The notes below the pieces were generated by a model. It ran no database searches. It saw nothing but the letters and a program-made list of their open reading frames with translations, and was not told the DNA's origin. Shown piece by piece: positions 25,506-36,247 of a stretch of 64,000 nt of DNA (its first letter is position 1; each line of letters opens with the position of its first letter). The position numbers and the translations under genes are program-made. The stretch spans positions 1,319,667 through 1,383,666 of the forward strand of contig NZ_LPUX01000053.1 in assembly GCF_001651865.1 (NCBI RefSeq), in the 5' to 3' direction. Source of the DNA: Sinorhizobium glycinis (GTDB taxonomy: Bacteria > Pseudomonadota > Alphaproteobacteria > Rhizobiales > Rhizobiaceae).

Positions 25506-26894
25506 ATGGCAGATATCACCCCTGTGCTCGAGCGCGCCGACGCAAACCTTCCCCAAAGCCTCGAGCGGCTTTTCGACCTCGTCCGCATCCAGTCCATTTC
25601 CACCGACCCGGCTTTCAGGGCCGAGTGCCGCAAGGCGGCCGAATGGTTGGCGGCTGAACTCAAAGCCCTCGGCTTCGAAGCCTCGGTGCGCGACACGCCC
25701 GGCCATCCGATGGTGGTCGCCCATCATGCCGCCGAAAAGGCGAGCGCGCCGCACCTGCTCTTTTACGGCCATTACGACGTCCAGCCCGTCGATCCCCTGA
25801 ACCTCTGGGACGCCCCTCCCTTCGAACCGGGAATCAAGGAACTCGAACCTGGCCGCCAGGTGATCACTGGCCGCGGCACCTCCGACGACAAGGGGCAGCT
25901 GATGACCTTCGTCGAGGCGGTGCGCGCCTATAAGGAGACGCATGGGGTGCTCCCCTGCCGCATCACCATACTCTTCGAAGGGGAAGAGGAGTCCGGCTCG
26001 CCGTCGCTGAAGCCCTTCCTCGAAGCGAATGCCGCCGAGCTCAAGGCCGACTATGCGCTGATCTGCGACACCGGCATGTGGGACCGCGAAACGCCGGCGA
26101 TCTCGGCGGGGCTGCGTGGCCTCGTCGGCGAGGAGATCATCGTCAAGGCTGCGGACCGCGACCTGCATTCCGGCCTTTTCGGCGGCGCGGCAGCAAATCC
26201 GATCCACATCCTCGCCGACATTCTGGCCGGGCTTCACGACGAGACCGGCCGCGTCACGCTCGACAACTTCTACGACGGCGTCGAGGAGACGCCGAGCGAG
26301 ATCAAGGCGAGTTGGGAGACGCTCGGCCGGACGGCCGAGAAATTCCTCGGCGAAGTGGGACTTTCGATCCCCTCCGGCGAAAAGGGACGCTCGGTACTGG
26401 AACTGACCTGGGCACGCCCCACGGCGGAGATCAACGGCATTACCGGCGGCTATACCGGCGAAGGCTTCAAGACGGTGATCGCCGCGCAAGCCTCCGCCAA
26501 AGTCTCCTTCCGCCTCGTCGGCAACCAGGACCCGGCGAAGGTCCGCGAGAGCTTCCGCGCCTATGTCCGCACGAAAATTCCGGCGGACTGCTCGGTCGAG
26601 TTCCACCCCCATGGTGCTTCGCCGGCTATTCATCTGCCCTATGATTCGGCGCTTCTCACCACCGCAAAGGCGGCGCTCTCGGCAGAATGGCCGAAGCCGG
26701 CGATCGTCATCGGCATGGGCGGTTCGATCCCGATCGTCGGCGATTTCCAGAAGATGCTCGGCATGGAATCGCTGCTCGTCGGATTCGCCCTTGCCGACGA
26801 CCGCATCCACTCGCCCAACGAGAAATACGAGCTCACATCCTTCCACAAGGGCATCCGTTCCTGGATCCGCATCCTCGACGCGCTTGCCGGTTGA
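25506..26894 (+). CDS. M20-family metallopeptidase (dipeptidase-like)
   Basis: A 462-residue di-zinc peptidase of the carnosinase/ArgE-DapE group. Metal-site motifs are FYGHYDVQPV, GRGTSDDKG with the bridging Asp, FEGEEESGSP with the catalytic Glu pair, and the late RIHSPNEKYEL. HSGLFGG marks the dimerisation domain. The ATG at 25506 is used, with AAGGA eight bases upstream; the TTG one codon before is less likely. It probably hydrolyses dipeptides or N-acyl amino acids in the cytoplasm. The exact substrate cannot be told from sequence. Confidence 0.9.
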   Translation: MADITPVLERADANLPQSLERLFDLVRIQSISTDPAFRAECRKAAEWLAAELKALGFEASVRDTPGHPMVVAHHAAEKASAPHLLFYGHYDVQPVDPLNLWDAPPFEPGIKELEPGRQVITGRGTSDDKGQLMTFVEAVRAYKETHGVLPCRITILFEGEEESGSPSLKPFLEANAAELKADYALICDTGMWDRETPAISAGLRGLVGEEIIVKAADRDLHSGLFGGAAANPIHILADILAGLHDETGRVTLDNFYDGVEETPSEIKASWETLGRTAEKFLGEVGLSIPSGEKGRSVLELTWARPTAEINGITGGYTGEGFKTVIAAQASAKVSFRLVGNQDPAKVRESFRAYVRTKIPADCSVEFHPHGASPAIHLPYDSALLTTAKAALSAEWPKPAIVIGMGGSIPIVGDFQKMLGMESLLVGFALADDRIHSPNEKYELTSFHKGIRSWIRILDALAG

Positions 26895-27165
26895 TCCCAC
26901 AGCAGTCAGCCGCTGCGGAGGTTCGCGGCGGCTCACCCTCAATAGAGGACATCCGAGCGGATATCCGGCCAGTGCTGCTTGACCTCACCGCCTCGGAATG
27001 CTTCCCTTTTTGAAACGCACAGAATGGGAATGGGCTGTTGGCAAGGGTGAGTATCGAGGCATCGCGTCTCAGGCGCGATTCTTTCTGCAACGGCGGATAT
27101 GGCCGCCCGGGCGACACCCTCCATAGCTGGACAAGCCTCGGTCGATACGTCGCCCTGGCGCCAGC

Positions 27166-28113
27166 ATGACACGGCTAAAGGCATATTTCTGGCCGGCTGT
27201 CGGGCTGGCGGCGATCGTCTTTTCGGTGCGCGCGCTGATTCATGAATTGCGCGGACTGTCACTGAGCGAGTTCGTCGCAAGCTTCCAGGCCATTTCCTTC
27301 ACCAGTTGGCTGCTGGCCATGGGCTCGACGCTCGTCGCCTATGCGGCGCTTGCCGCCTATGACAAGCTGGCGCTCGACCATCTCGGCCACCGCATTTCGA
27401 TCTGGTTCATCACGCTCTGCTCGTTCACGACCTACGCACTCTCGCACAATCTCGGAGCCTCGGTGTTTTCCGGCGCCGTGGTGCGCTATCGCGCCTATCG
27501 CTCGAAGGGACTGACGCCCGGCGAGATCGGCATTCTCGTCGCCTTCTGCTCCTTCACCTTCACGCTCGGCACGCTGATGCTCTCGGCCATCGTGCTGCTT
27601 GCCAAGCCGGATATCATCGAGCGATTTGCCGAGGTGCTGCCGATCGAGATGTCGCTGACGACGGGCGGCCTGCTCCTGACGTTTATCTGCCTCTACATTC
27701 TTGGAAGTCTGGTTGGCCTTCGGCCCCTGCGCACCCGATGGTTCCAGCTTCATTACCCGCGGCCCTCGATCGTCGTGAGGCAATTGGTCATCGCCCCCGT
27801 CGAGCTTATCGGCGCCGCCGGCATCATCTATTTCGCGCTGCCGGAGGCGGGCAATCCCGGCTTTATCGTCGTTCTCGGCATCTTCCTCGCCTCCTTCTCG
27901 GCAGCGTTGCTGTCCCACGCCCCGGGCGGGCTCGGCGTGCTCGAACTCGTCTTCATCGCCGCACTGCCGGAGATGGATCCGGCCGACGTGCTGGCGGCGC
28001 TGGCGATCTTCCGGCTGCTTTACCTGCTGATCCCCTTCGTGTTGGCGCTCGTCGTCATCTTCGTCTTCGAGCATTCGCGCTTCCTGGAGCAGCGCGACGC
28101 GAAGGGGTCGTAG
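27166..28113 (+). CDS. YbhN/UPF0104-family integral membrane protein
   Basis: A 315-residue inner-membrane protein with about eight hydrophobic segments, related to the membrane part of lysylphosphatidylglycerol synthases (YbhN, UPF0104). The conserved family features are the NLGASVFSGAVVRYRAYRS stretch in the first half and SHAPGGLGVLELVF in the second. The cytoplasmic acyl-transfer domain of MprF is absent, so it may move or modify lipid rather than aminoacylate it. The 271-base gap before it holds one small hairpin (ATCGCG/CGCGAT near 27062-27080) and nothing else I recognise. Confidence 0.8.
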   Translation: MTRLKAYFWPAVGLAAIVFSVRALIHELRGLSLSEFVASFQAISFTSWLLAMGSTLVAYAALAAYDKLALDHLGHRISIWFITLCSFTTYALSHNLGASVFSGAVVRYRAYRSKGLTPGEIGILVAFCSFTFTLGTLMLSAIVLLAKPDIIERFAEVLPIEMSLTTGGLLLTFICLYILGSLVGLRPLRTRWFQLHYPRPSIVVRQLVIAPVELIGAAGIIYFALPEAGNPGFIVVLGIFLASFSAALLSHAPGGLGVLELVFIAALPEMDPADVLAALAIFRLLYLLIPFVLALVVIFVFEHSRFLEQRDAKGS

Positions 28114-28124
28114 ACGTAAAGACT

Positions 28125-28260
28125 TCCCCCTCATCCGGCCTGCCGGCCACCTTCTCCCCGCGGGCGGGGCGAAGGGGCGGTGCCGCACCGGCCTAAGTCC
28201 CCTCTCCCCGTTTTTACGGGGAGAGGGCTAGTCCTCGGGTTAAACCCGAGGAGAGGGGCA
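28125..28260. repeat. GC-rich palindromic intergenic element, family B
   Basis: In reverse orientation relative to the copy at 10635: it starts CCCCCTCATCCGGCCTGCCGGCC and then has CTCTCCCCG/CGGGGAGAGG. It ends with an extra hairpin, CCTCGGGTTTAACCCGAGG type, at about 28232-28252. It fills the gap between convergent genes and probably ends both transcripts. Confidence 0.8.
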
Positions 28261-28275
28261 ATCAACTGCCAAGCA

Positions 28276-28764
28276 CTAAGGCACGTTGCACTCTCCCGGA
28301 ATCGCTTTGTCTACCGGTCCCTCCGCCTCATCGAGGCGCGCCGTCTCGATCTGATAGGGGGTGAACGGCGGCACCTGCAGCGACGGGTTGATGATTCTCG
28401 CGACATAGCAGCCGGAAAAGAAGCGGACCCTGCCTTCCTGTTCGACGGACTCGATCGCCACCGGCACGGCCGCGTAAATGCTTCCGGCGGCACCCTCGGA
28501 CACCACCTTGCCGATCCGAACCTCGACCGATTCGGTCTTCGCGTAGCCATCGGCAAAGGCCTTGAACTCGCCGACCGGCTTTTTGTCGCCGAAATAGGCA
28601 TAGGCTCTCGCATATTCCTTGCGGTTGATCGCGTTGTAGAGCGAGCGAACGAGCGCCGTGCCGTCGGAACGGTCGTCGATGTAAGGGGTGGATTCCTGCG
28701 CCAGGCCCGCGACGCTCGACGCCGACAGGGCTGCCAATGTCAGGATTATCGAGCCGATCCTCAT
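28276..28764 (-). CDS. Conserved hypothetical secreted protein
   Basis: A 162-residue protein that I do not recognise as a named family. A signal peptide (MRIGSIILTLAALSASSVAG, cleavage near LAQ) points to the periplasm. The mature part has a helix-rich start with LVRSLYNAINRKEYARAYAYF. That stretch resembles NTF2/SnoaL-like or other small ligand-binding folds, in which such a helix pair opens a cone-shaped domain. Two cysteines (in SGCYVAR and GECNVP) could form a disulfide. Codon use matches its neighbours. Confidence 0.75.
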   Translation of the reverse strand: MRIGSIILTLAALSASSVAGLAQESTPYIDDRSDGTALVRSLYNAINRKEYARAYAYFGDKKPVGEFKAFADGYAKTESVEVRIGKVVSEGAAGSIYAAVPVAIESVEQEGRVRFFSGCYVARIINPSLQVPPFTPYQIETARLDEAEGPVDKAIPGECNVP

Positions 28765-28871
28765 TCGTCTCCCCTTTCGAGCTGATGATCGAGGCCGGCG
28801 CGAATCGCCGGCCAGGCGTCCGAACGATCGAGCACGATGACGACGATTTTGCGTTGAACCGATGAAATACG

Positions 28872-29759
28872 TCAGCCTGGCGGCAGTCCAGCCTTGCGTC
28901 TCGCGACGACGCGCTCGCGCCAGACGGTGAAGATCCCCGCCACCACCACCAGCAGCGAGCCGATGATCATGTTGGCCGTCAGGGTCTCGCCGAAGATCGT
29001 CACACCCATGATCGAGGCGAAGACGAGCTGCAGATAGGTGAGCGGCTGCACGGCGACGGCATCGAGCAGGTCATAGGCGCGAATGAGAAAATAATGGCTC
29101 AGGCTGCCGGTGATGCAGAGGAGGATCATCCACACCCAGTCCGGGCCCGACAGCGTCGCCCAGAAGAACGGGCCGACGAGGCTGATCGCCGCCGCGCCGA
29201 CGACGCCCGTATAGAAGAAGCTCGTCATAGCCGAATCATCGCGGCTGACGAGCCGTGTCGTGATGGCATAGACGGCGAACATCAGCGCCCCGGCAAGCGG
29301 CAGGAGAAAGTCGACCTCGAAAGTGCCCTCGCCAGGTTTCAGGATCAACAGCACGCCGACGAGCCCCGCGGTGATCGCCGACCAGCGGCGCCAACCGACG
29401 CGCTCGCCGAGAAGCGGCATCGACAGCAGCGCCACGAAGATCGGCGTCGCCGCCAGGATCGCCTGCGAATGAGCAAGCCCGACGACGGTGAAGGCAGTGA
29501 TGACGACGACGATCTGAGCGGGAAGCAGCACGCCGCGCAGCACCTGAAGCAGCGGCCTTTTCGTCACCGCGGTGGCGCTGAGCCCCGCCGGCGACCGCCA
29601 GGCCAGCGCCGTGGCGAAGGCGGCAAAGGCCCAGTAGCGGATCATCGCCACGAAGACCGGCGGGTAGTGGGCGCCGAGATGCTTGGAAAGCCCGTCCTGG
29701 ATCGAGAAGATGACGATCGCCAGGAGCGCGAAGACGTAGCCGTTTGCCTTGGATCTCAT
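28872..29759 (-). CDS. DMT-superfamily transporter (EamA domains)
   Basis: A 295-residue inner-membrane protein with ten expected helices in two EamA repeats, as in RhtA/YdcZ-type metabolite exporters. The first repeat contains ALLSMPLLGERVGWRRW and the second VFASIMGVTIFGETLT, the paired end-of-repeat signature. I start at the ATG at 29759 (MRSKANGYVF). Upstream extension runs through a small-RNA gene in the same direction and is not coding. Read-through past that RNA's terminator may supply part of its expression. The substrate is unknown, perhaps an amino acid or drug. Confidence 0.88.
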   Translation of the reverse strand: MRSKANGYVFALLAIVIFSIQDGLSKHLGAHYPPVFVAMIRYWAFAAFATALAWRSPAGLSATAVTKRPLLQVLRGVLLPAQIVVVITAFTVVGLAHSQAILAATPIFVALLSMPLLGERVGWRRWSAITAGLVGVLLILKPGEGTFEVDFLLPLAGALMFAVYAITTRLVSRDDSAMTSFFYTGVVGAAAISLVGPFFWATLSGPDWVWMILLCITGSLSHYFLIRAYDLLDAVAVQPLTYLQLVFASIMGVTIFGETLTANMIIGSLLVVVAGIFTVWRERVVARRKAGLPPG

Positions 29760-29845
29760 GCGCTCGTCGATACACGCGTCCAGCGGCCAAGACCACGACT
29801 TTCTCGGGCGGCTCGCCAGAGCTGCGAGAAGCGGGTGAGTTGACA

Positions 29846-29968
29846 GAAAAAGACCCCGAGCCGGGAGGAGGTGGCGTCGGGGTCTTCGAACTCGGCCGGT
29901 TCCTGGGAGGAGGAGTGAAACCGACCCGCATCGGGCGCCGCGGGAGGAGGTGCAGCGCATCGATGAGG
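29846..29968 (-). ncRNA. Small RNA of the alpha-r14 / cuckoo type with three CCUCCUCCC loops
   Basis: The leftward transcript would fold into three successive hairpins. Hairpin 1 has stem GCGCTGC/GCGGCGC, hairpin 2 has stem GGTCGGTTTC/GAACCGGCC, and hairpin 3 is the Rho-independent terminator AGACCCCGA/TCGGGGTCTTTTT. Each loop displays CCTCCTCCC, which is complementary to Shine-Dalgarno sequences. This layout defines the alpha-r14 (Smr14/NfeR1) and cuckoo RNA families of Rhizobiales, about 120 nucleotides long, which base-pair with ribosome binding sites of many mRNAs. The 5' end is estimated from length and from a TATGAT at 29977-29972. Reading frames across it have no coding logic. Confidence 0.87.
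29847..29886 (-). terminator. Rho-independent terminator of the cuckoo-type RNA
   Basis: On the minus strand, AGACCCCGA pairs with TCGGGGTCT, with a 17-base loop holding the third CCTCCTCCC, followed by five T. It lies about 90 bases before the EamA transporter start, in the same direction. Confidence 0.88.
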
Positions 29969-30271
29969 ATGATCATAAGTCATTCCGGCTGATTTAATAC
30001 TGCCAATGTTGCATCGCAGCATTGCAGCCGGTGCAAGGCGGTATCCGCCCGCTGGACGGGTCCGCAGCGGAGAGCCTTAAAAGGTCAAGGTTTTGAACCC
30101 ACTTGGTTTTTCCACAATCCGCTTCTTAACTCCCCCTTAAATTGCCGCATTTACAGTCGACGGATCGGCACGGCGGGCGGGCAGAGGTCCGGTCCGCTGC
30201 GAAGAATGCGCCGCCGGCAGCGCTTGGAGCGATGGTGAACCGGCTCAGCTCAAGGGGCGTACCTACCGGAC

Positions 30272-32491
30272 ATGGCGAGCAGAAAATCAGGGCAGCGGAT
30301 CGAACCTTCCTTCGGCGGCGACTACGATGACGACGACGCTCTGCGCGTCGATGCCAGCGATCGCGTCAGCGGTGCCGGACGCAAGGCCAAGCGCGCCCGG
30401 CCGAGCGGCAAAAGCGGGCGCGAGACGCGTAACCGGCGCAGCCGCGGCGGGTCCGGCGGCGGCTTCTTCGGTCTGGTGCGGCGGCTTGCCTATTGGTGCG
30501 TCGTGCTCGGCATCTGGGGGGCGATCGGCGTCGGCGGGCTGGTGCTCTACTATGGCGCACGGATGCCCAGTGCCACGAGCTGGTCGATCCCCGAGCGTCC
30601 GCCGAACGTTAAGATCCTGGCGGTAAGCGGCGAGATCATCGCCAATCGGGGTGCGACCGGCGGCGAGGCGCTGGCGCTCGAGGACATGTCCCCCTACATC
30701 CCGCAGGCGGTGATCGCCATCGAGGACCGCCGGTTCTATTCGCACTTCGGCGTCGACCCGCTGGGGCTGGCGCGCGCCATGCTGACCAACCTGATGAGCC
30801 GGCGCATGGTCCAGGGCGGCTCGACGCTGACGCAGCAGCTCGCCAAGAACCTGTTCCTCTCGCCGGAGCGCACGCTCGAGCGAAAGGTGCAGGAGGTGCT
30901 GCTCGCCTTCTGGCTGGAGCAGAAATACACCAAAGACCAGATCCTGGCGATGTATCTCAACCGCGTCTTCTTCGGCTCCAATGCCTATGGCGTCGAGGCG
31001 GCGTCGCGACGCTACTTCAACAAGTCGGCGCGCGACGTCAATCTCGGCGAGGCGGCGGTGCTCGCCGGCCTGTTGAAGGCGCCGTCGCGGCTTTCGCCGG
31101 CGCGCGACCCTGAGGCCGCCGAGGCGCGCGCCCAGGTGGTGCTCGGTGCCATGCGCGAGGAAGGCTACATCACCGACGCCGAGATCAAGACCGCGATGTC
31201 GCAGACGCCGACCAGGGCCAAGAGCTTCTGGTCGGGAGCCGAGCACTATGTCGCCGACATGGTGATGGACCAGCTCCCCGGCATGATCGGCGAGATCAAA
31301 CAGGACCTGATCGTCGACACGACGATCGACCTGACGCTCGAGAAGAAGGCCGAAGAGGTCATCGCCGCGACCCTCGACGAGGAGGGCGGCAAGCTCAACG
31401 CCTCGCAGGCGGCCCTCGTGTCGATCGACGGCACCGGCGCGATCCGGGCGCTGGTCGGCGGCCGGGACTATGCCGAGAGCCAGTTCGACCGCGCCTCGAA
31501 GGCGAAGCGCCAGCCGGGCTCCGCCTTCAAGCCCTTCGTCTATGCGGCGGCGCTCGAAATCGGCCGCACCCCAATGTCGGTGCGCAACGACGCGCCGGTC
31601 CGGATCGGCAACTGGACCCCGGAGAACTACGACCAGAAATATCGCGGCGAGGTGACGCTCGCCGATGCGCTGGCCAATTCCCTGAACACGATTGCCGCTG
31701 GGCTCGTCATGGAGGTGGGGCCGCAAAACGTCGTCAAGCTCGCGCATCGGCTGGGGATCGATTCCGAGATGCAGGCGAACGCGTCGATCGCGCTCGGCAC
31801 GTCCGAGGTCACGCTCGTCGAGCTCACCTCCTCCTATGCGCCCTTCATGAACGGCGGCTTCAAGGCGACGCCGCATGTCATCCGCCGCATCTCCACCGCC
31901 GACGGCACGGTGCTCTACGAGAACACCTATGACAACCCGCCGCGGGTGCTCGATCCGGCGATCGTCAGCGAGATGAACCGGATGATGGTGGGCGTCCTGA
32001 CGAACGGCACCGGCAAGAAGGCGCGCCTGCCGGACTGGGAAGCGGCCGGCAAGACCGGCACGACGCAATCCTTCCGCGACGCGCTCTTCGTCGGCTATAC
32101 GTCCAACCTGACGACCGGCGTCTGGTTCGGCAATGACGACGGCAAGTCGATGAAGAAGGTCACCGGCGGCGGGCTGCCGGCCAAGGCCTGGCACGACTTC
32201 ATGGTCGCCGCGCATGAAGGGCTTTCGCCCTCGCCGCTCTTCGGCACGACCGGCGTCCAGCCGGTCTTCGACGAGGCTACCCCGGTCGCCGGCGGCGAGA
32301 CCCTGCCCGACGGCTTCGGTGATCCCGCAGCCTTCCCGGAACGGCCGGCAGCAATGGACGGTGCGGTCGCCGTCGACCAGACCCGCCCGACCGGAGAGCC
32401 GACGGGCGGCCCGATCCCACCGGCGGGCGTCGGCGAGACGACCGGCGCCACCCGCCGCACCACGCTTTTTGAACTCTTGACCGGCGGCTGA
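30272..32491 (+). CDS. Bifunctional class A penicillin-binding protein (PBP1A-like)
   Basis: A 739-residue peptidoglycan synthase anchored in the inner membrane. Residues 1-65 are a cytoplasmic Arg/Gly/Asp-rich tail, and residues about 70-95 form the single membrane anchor. The GT51 glycosyltransferase has EDRRFYSHFGVD and GGSTLTQQLAKN. The transpeptidase has the active-site SAFK (in RQPGSAFKPFVY), SLN (in ANSLNTIAAG) and KTGTT. The C-terminus is Pro/Gly-rich. It polymerises and crosslinks glycan strands in the periplasm. It precedes dnaK but is separated from it by a promoter region. Confidence 0.93.
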   Translation: MASRKSGQRIEPSFGGDYDDDDALRVDASDRVSGAGRKAKRARPSGKSGRETRNRRSRGGSGGGFFGLVRRLAYWCVVLGIWGAIGVGGLVLYYGARMPSATSWSIPERPPNVKILAVSGEIIANRGATGGEALALEDMSPYIPQAVIAIEDRRFYSHFGVDPLGLARAMLTNLMSRRMVQGGSTLTQQLAKNLFLSPERTLERKVQEVLLAFWLEQKYTKDQILAMYLNRVFFGSNAYGVEAASRRYFNKSARDVNLGEAAVLAGLLKAPSRLSPARDPEAAEARAQVVLGAMREEGYITDAEIKTAMSQTPTRAKSFWSGAEHYVADMVMDQLPGMIGEIKQDLIVDTTIDLTLEKKAEEVIAATLDEEGGKLNASQAALVSIDGTGAIRALVGGRDYAESQFDRASKAKRQPGSAFKPFVYAAALEIGRTPMSVRNDAPVRIGNWTPENYDQKYRGEVTLADALANSLNTIAAGLVMEVGPQNVVKLAHRLGIDSEMQANASIALGTSEVTLVELTSSYAPFMNGGFKATPHVIRRISTADGTVLYENTYDNPPRVLDPAIVSEMNRMMVGVLTNGTGKKARLPDWEAAGKTGTTQSFRDALFVGYTSNLTTGVWFGNDDGKSMKKVTGGGLPAKAWHDFMVAAHEGLSPSPLFGTTGVQPVFDEATPVAGGETLPDGFGDPAAFPERPAAMDGAVAVDQTRPTGEPTGGPIPPAGVGETTGATRRTTLFELLTGG

Positions 32492-32615
32492 GTGCGGCAC
32501 CGCCATCGGCAGGCCGACGGCGGCCGATGCGGGCGCACGCGTCGCGCGCACCGGCTGCCCTCTTGGAAGCAGGGAAAGGCGGCTTGCATTTGGCTCTGCT
32601 TGCCCCGCAGAATGC

Positions 32616-32645
32616 CTTGCAGTCCGAAACGCCGGTCCTTATATA
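32616..32645 (+). promoter_or_regulatory. RpoH (sigma-32) type promoter of dnaK
   Basis: CTTGCAG (32616-32622) and CCTTATATA (32637-32645), with 16 bases between the CTTGCA and CTTATA hexamers, match the alphaproteobacterial heat-shock promoter form CTTG-N17/18-CYTATNT. The resulting leader of about 105 bases runs to dnaK. No CIRCE inverted repeat is present, which agrees with sigma-32 rather than HrcA control. Confidence 0.75.
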
Positions 32646-32757
32646 CGCCGCATCGACGTAGCCTGCCGGCTGCGATCAAATCCAAAGAGCATCCCGTTAG
32701 GGGCTGTCCATGAATGCCTGACCGGGTTCCGACAGTCCGCTGCAAGGAGAGAACGAC

Positions 32758-34683
<1,926 letters not shown>

Positions 34684-34705
34684 GGTTCGTCGATGGAGTA
34701 AGCGA

Positions 34706-34731
34706 AGCCCGGGATCGCTCCCGGGCTTTTC
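34706..34731 (+). terminator. Rho-independent terminator after dnaK
   Basis: AGCCCGGG-ATCG-CTCCCGGGCTTTT: a perfect GC stem of seven to eight pairs followed by four T, 22 bases behind the dnaK stop. It should reduce read-through into dnaJ, which then needs its own promoter in the remaining 230 bases; I see no clear one. Confidence 0.85.
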
Positions 34732-34960
34732 TGTTGCCGCGGCCTTCGACACCGTCGGGCGGCGCTCATTCAGAAGGATGATGCACGGGCAAGTGGCGGG
34801 AAGTGGTGCGAGAAGGCCATTATTCCGACAAAAAGCACTCTGTCGACCGACTTGGCTATGGTATCGCGCTTCAAGGTTTACTAAATCCTGTGGCAAGATA
34901 ATCAGGCAGGGTCGGATCCTTCGCGCTGGCAAGCCTTGTCAACTGGACAATCTTTGAAGC

Positions 34961-36103
34961 ATGAAACGTGATCTTTACGAAACGCTTGGCGTTGCACGAA
35001 CCGCGGACGAGAAGGAGCTGAAGAGCGCCTTCCGCAAACTGGCGATGCAATATCACCCGGACCGCAATCCCGGGGACCAGGAAGCGGAAAAGTCGTTCAA
35101 GGAAATCAACCAGGCCTATGAGACGCTGAAGGACCCGCAGAAGCGCGCCGCCTACGACCGGTACGGCCACGCGGCCTTCGAGCAGGGCGGCATGGGAGCC
35201 GGCTTCGGCAACGGTTTTGCGGGCGGCGGCGCCGGCGGCTTCTCCGACATTTTCGAAGACATCTTCGGCGAGATGATGGGTGGCGGCCGCCAGCGCCGTT
35301 CGTCCGGCGGACGCGAACGCGGTGCGGACCTTCGCTACAACATGGAGATCACCCTCGAGGAGGCCTATTCCGGCAAGACGGCACAGATCCGCGTGCCGAC
35401 ATCGGTCACCTGCGACGTCTGCACGGGCTCAGGCGCCAAGCCGGGCACCAGCCCGAAGACCTGCGCCACCTGCCAGGGCTCCGGCCGCATCCGCGCCGCC
35501 CAGGGCTTCTTCTCGATCGAACGCACCTGCCCCACCTGCGGCGGGCGCGGCCAGACGATCACCGATCCCTGCACCAAATGCCATGGCCAGGGCCGCGTCA
35601 CCGAGGAACGCACGCTGTCGGTCAACATCCCGGCCGGTATCGAGGACGGTACCCGCATCCGCCTCTCCGGCGAGGGCGAAGCCGGCTTGCGCGGTGGTCC
35701 CGCGGGCGACCTCTACATCTTCCTGTCGGTCAAGCCGCATGAGTTCTACCAGCGCGACGGCGCCGACCTCTATTGCAGCGTACCGATCTCGATGACGACG
35801 GCGGCGCTCGGCGGCAAGTTCGACGTCACCACGCTGGACGGCACGAAATCGCGCGTCACCGTGCCGGAGGGCACCCAGGCCGGCAAGCAGTTCCGGCTGA
35901 AGGGCAAGGGCATGCCGGTGCTGCGCTCCAGCCAGATGGGCGATCTCTACATCCAGATCCAGATCGAGACGCCGCAGAAGCTCACCAAGCGGCAGCGCGA
36001 GCTCTTGCAGGAATTCGAGCAGATCTCCTCCAAGGAGAACAATCCGCAATCGACGGGCTTCTTCTCCCGCATGAAGGATTTCTTCGATACGTTGAGCGAT
36101 TAG
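34961..36103 (+). CDS. dnaJ: Co-chaperone protein DnaJ (Hsp40)
   Basis: A 380-residue co-chaperone that delivers unfolded clients to DnaK and stimulates its ATPase. The J-domain carries the HPD signature in [10 protein letters not shown] Gly/Phe-rich linker follows (residues about 75-110). Four zinc-binding CxxCxGxG repeats come next ([24 protein letters not shown] and CTKCHGQG), then the C-terminal peptide-binding domains. This is a full class A DnaJ. The 277-base gap from dnaK is unusual compared with the close spacing in many bacteria. Confidence 0.96.
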   Translation: MKRDLYETLGVARTADEKELKSAFRKLAMQYHPDRNPGDQEAEKSFKEINQAYETLKDPQKRAAYDRYGHAAFEQGGMGAGFGNGFAGGGAGGFSDIFEDIFGEMMGGGRQRRSSGGRERGADLRYNMEITLEEAYSGKTAQIRVPTSVTCDVCTGSGAKPGTSPKTCATCQGSGRIRAAQGFFSIERTCPTCGGRGQTITDPCTKCHGQGRVTEERTLSVNIPAGIEDGTRIRLSGEGEAGLRGGPAGDLYIFLSVKPHEFYQRDGADLYCSVPISMTTAALGGKFDVTTLDGTKSRVTVPEGTQAGKQFRLKGKGMPVLRSSQMGDLYIQIQIETPQKLTKRQRELLQEFEQISSKENNPQSTGFFSRMKDFFDTLSD

Positions 36104-36109
36104 TTCGCC

Positions 36110-36230
36110 TCTCACTGCCCTCCACCCCAGCCCGCGACGGGGGCAGGAGACTGGGGCGGTGCGGCATCACCCTTCTCCCTGCCCGGCGACCGCCCGGCGG
36201 GGAGAAGGTCGCGGCAGCGGGATGAGGGGC
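36110..36230. repeat. GC-rich palindromic intergenic element, family B (diverged)
   Basis: Contains CACCCTTCTCCCTGCCCGGCGACCGCC-type arms and ends GCGGGATGAGGGGC, recognisable but diverged from the consensus copies. It lies between the convergent dnaJ and DUF2182 genes. Confidence 0.65.
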
Positions 36231-36247
36231 GCCACGCAGAGGCACGC

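Noticed and set aside
27062-27086. A small hairpin followed by TTCTTTCT upstream of the YbhN-like gene, considered as a terminator or small RNA.
   Set aside because: The stem is short and the T run is interrupted; there is no matching promoter or conserved family.
29236-29976. A 246-codon frame opposite to or shifted from the EamA transporter gene.
   Set aside because: It runs through the small RNA and then out of frame through a clear transporter gene.
29756-30022. An open frame ending in TGA that overlaps the EamA transporter ATG, and an Ile/Leu-rich frame starting at 29976 that looked like an attenuation leader peptide.
   Set aside because: The three hairpins with CCTCCTCCC loops explain the region as a small RNA. 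The Ile/Leu-rich frame has no stop before the terminator, so ribosome-mediated attenuation does not work.
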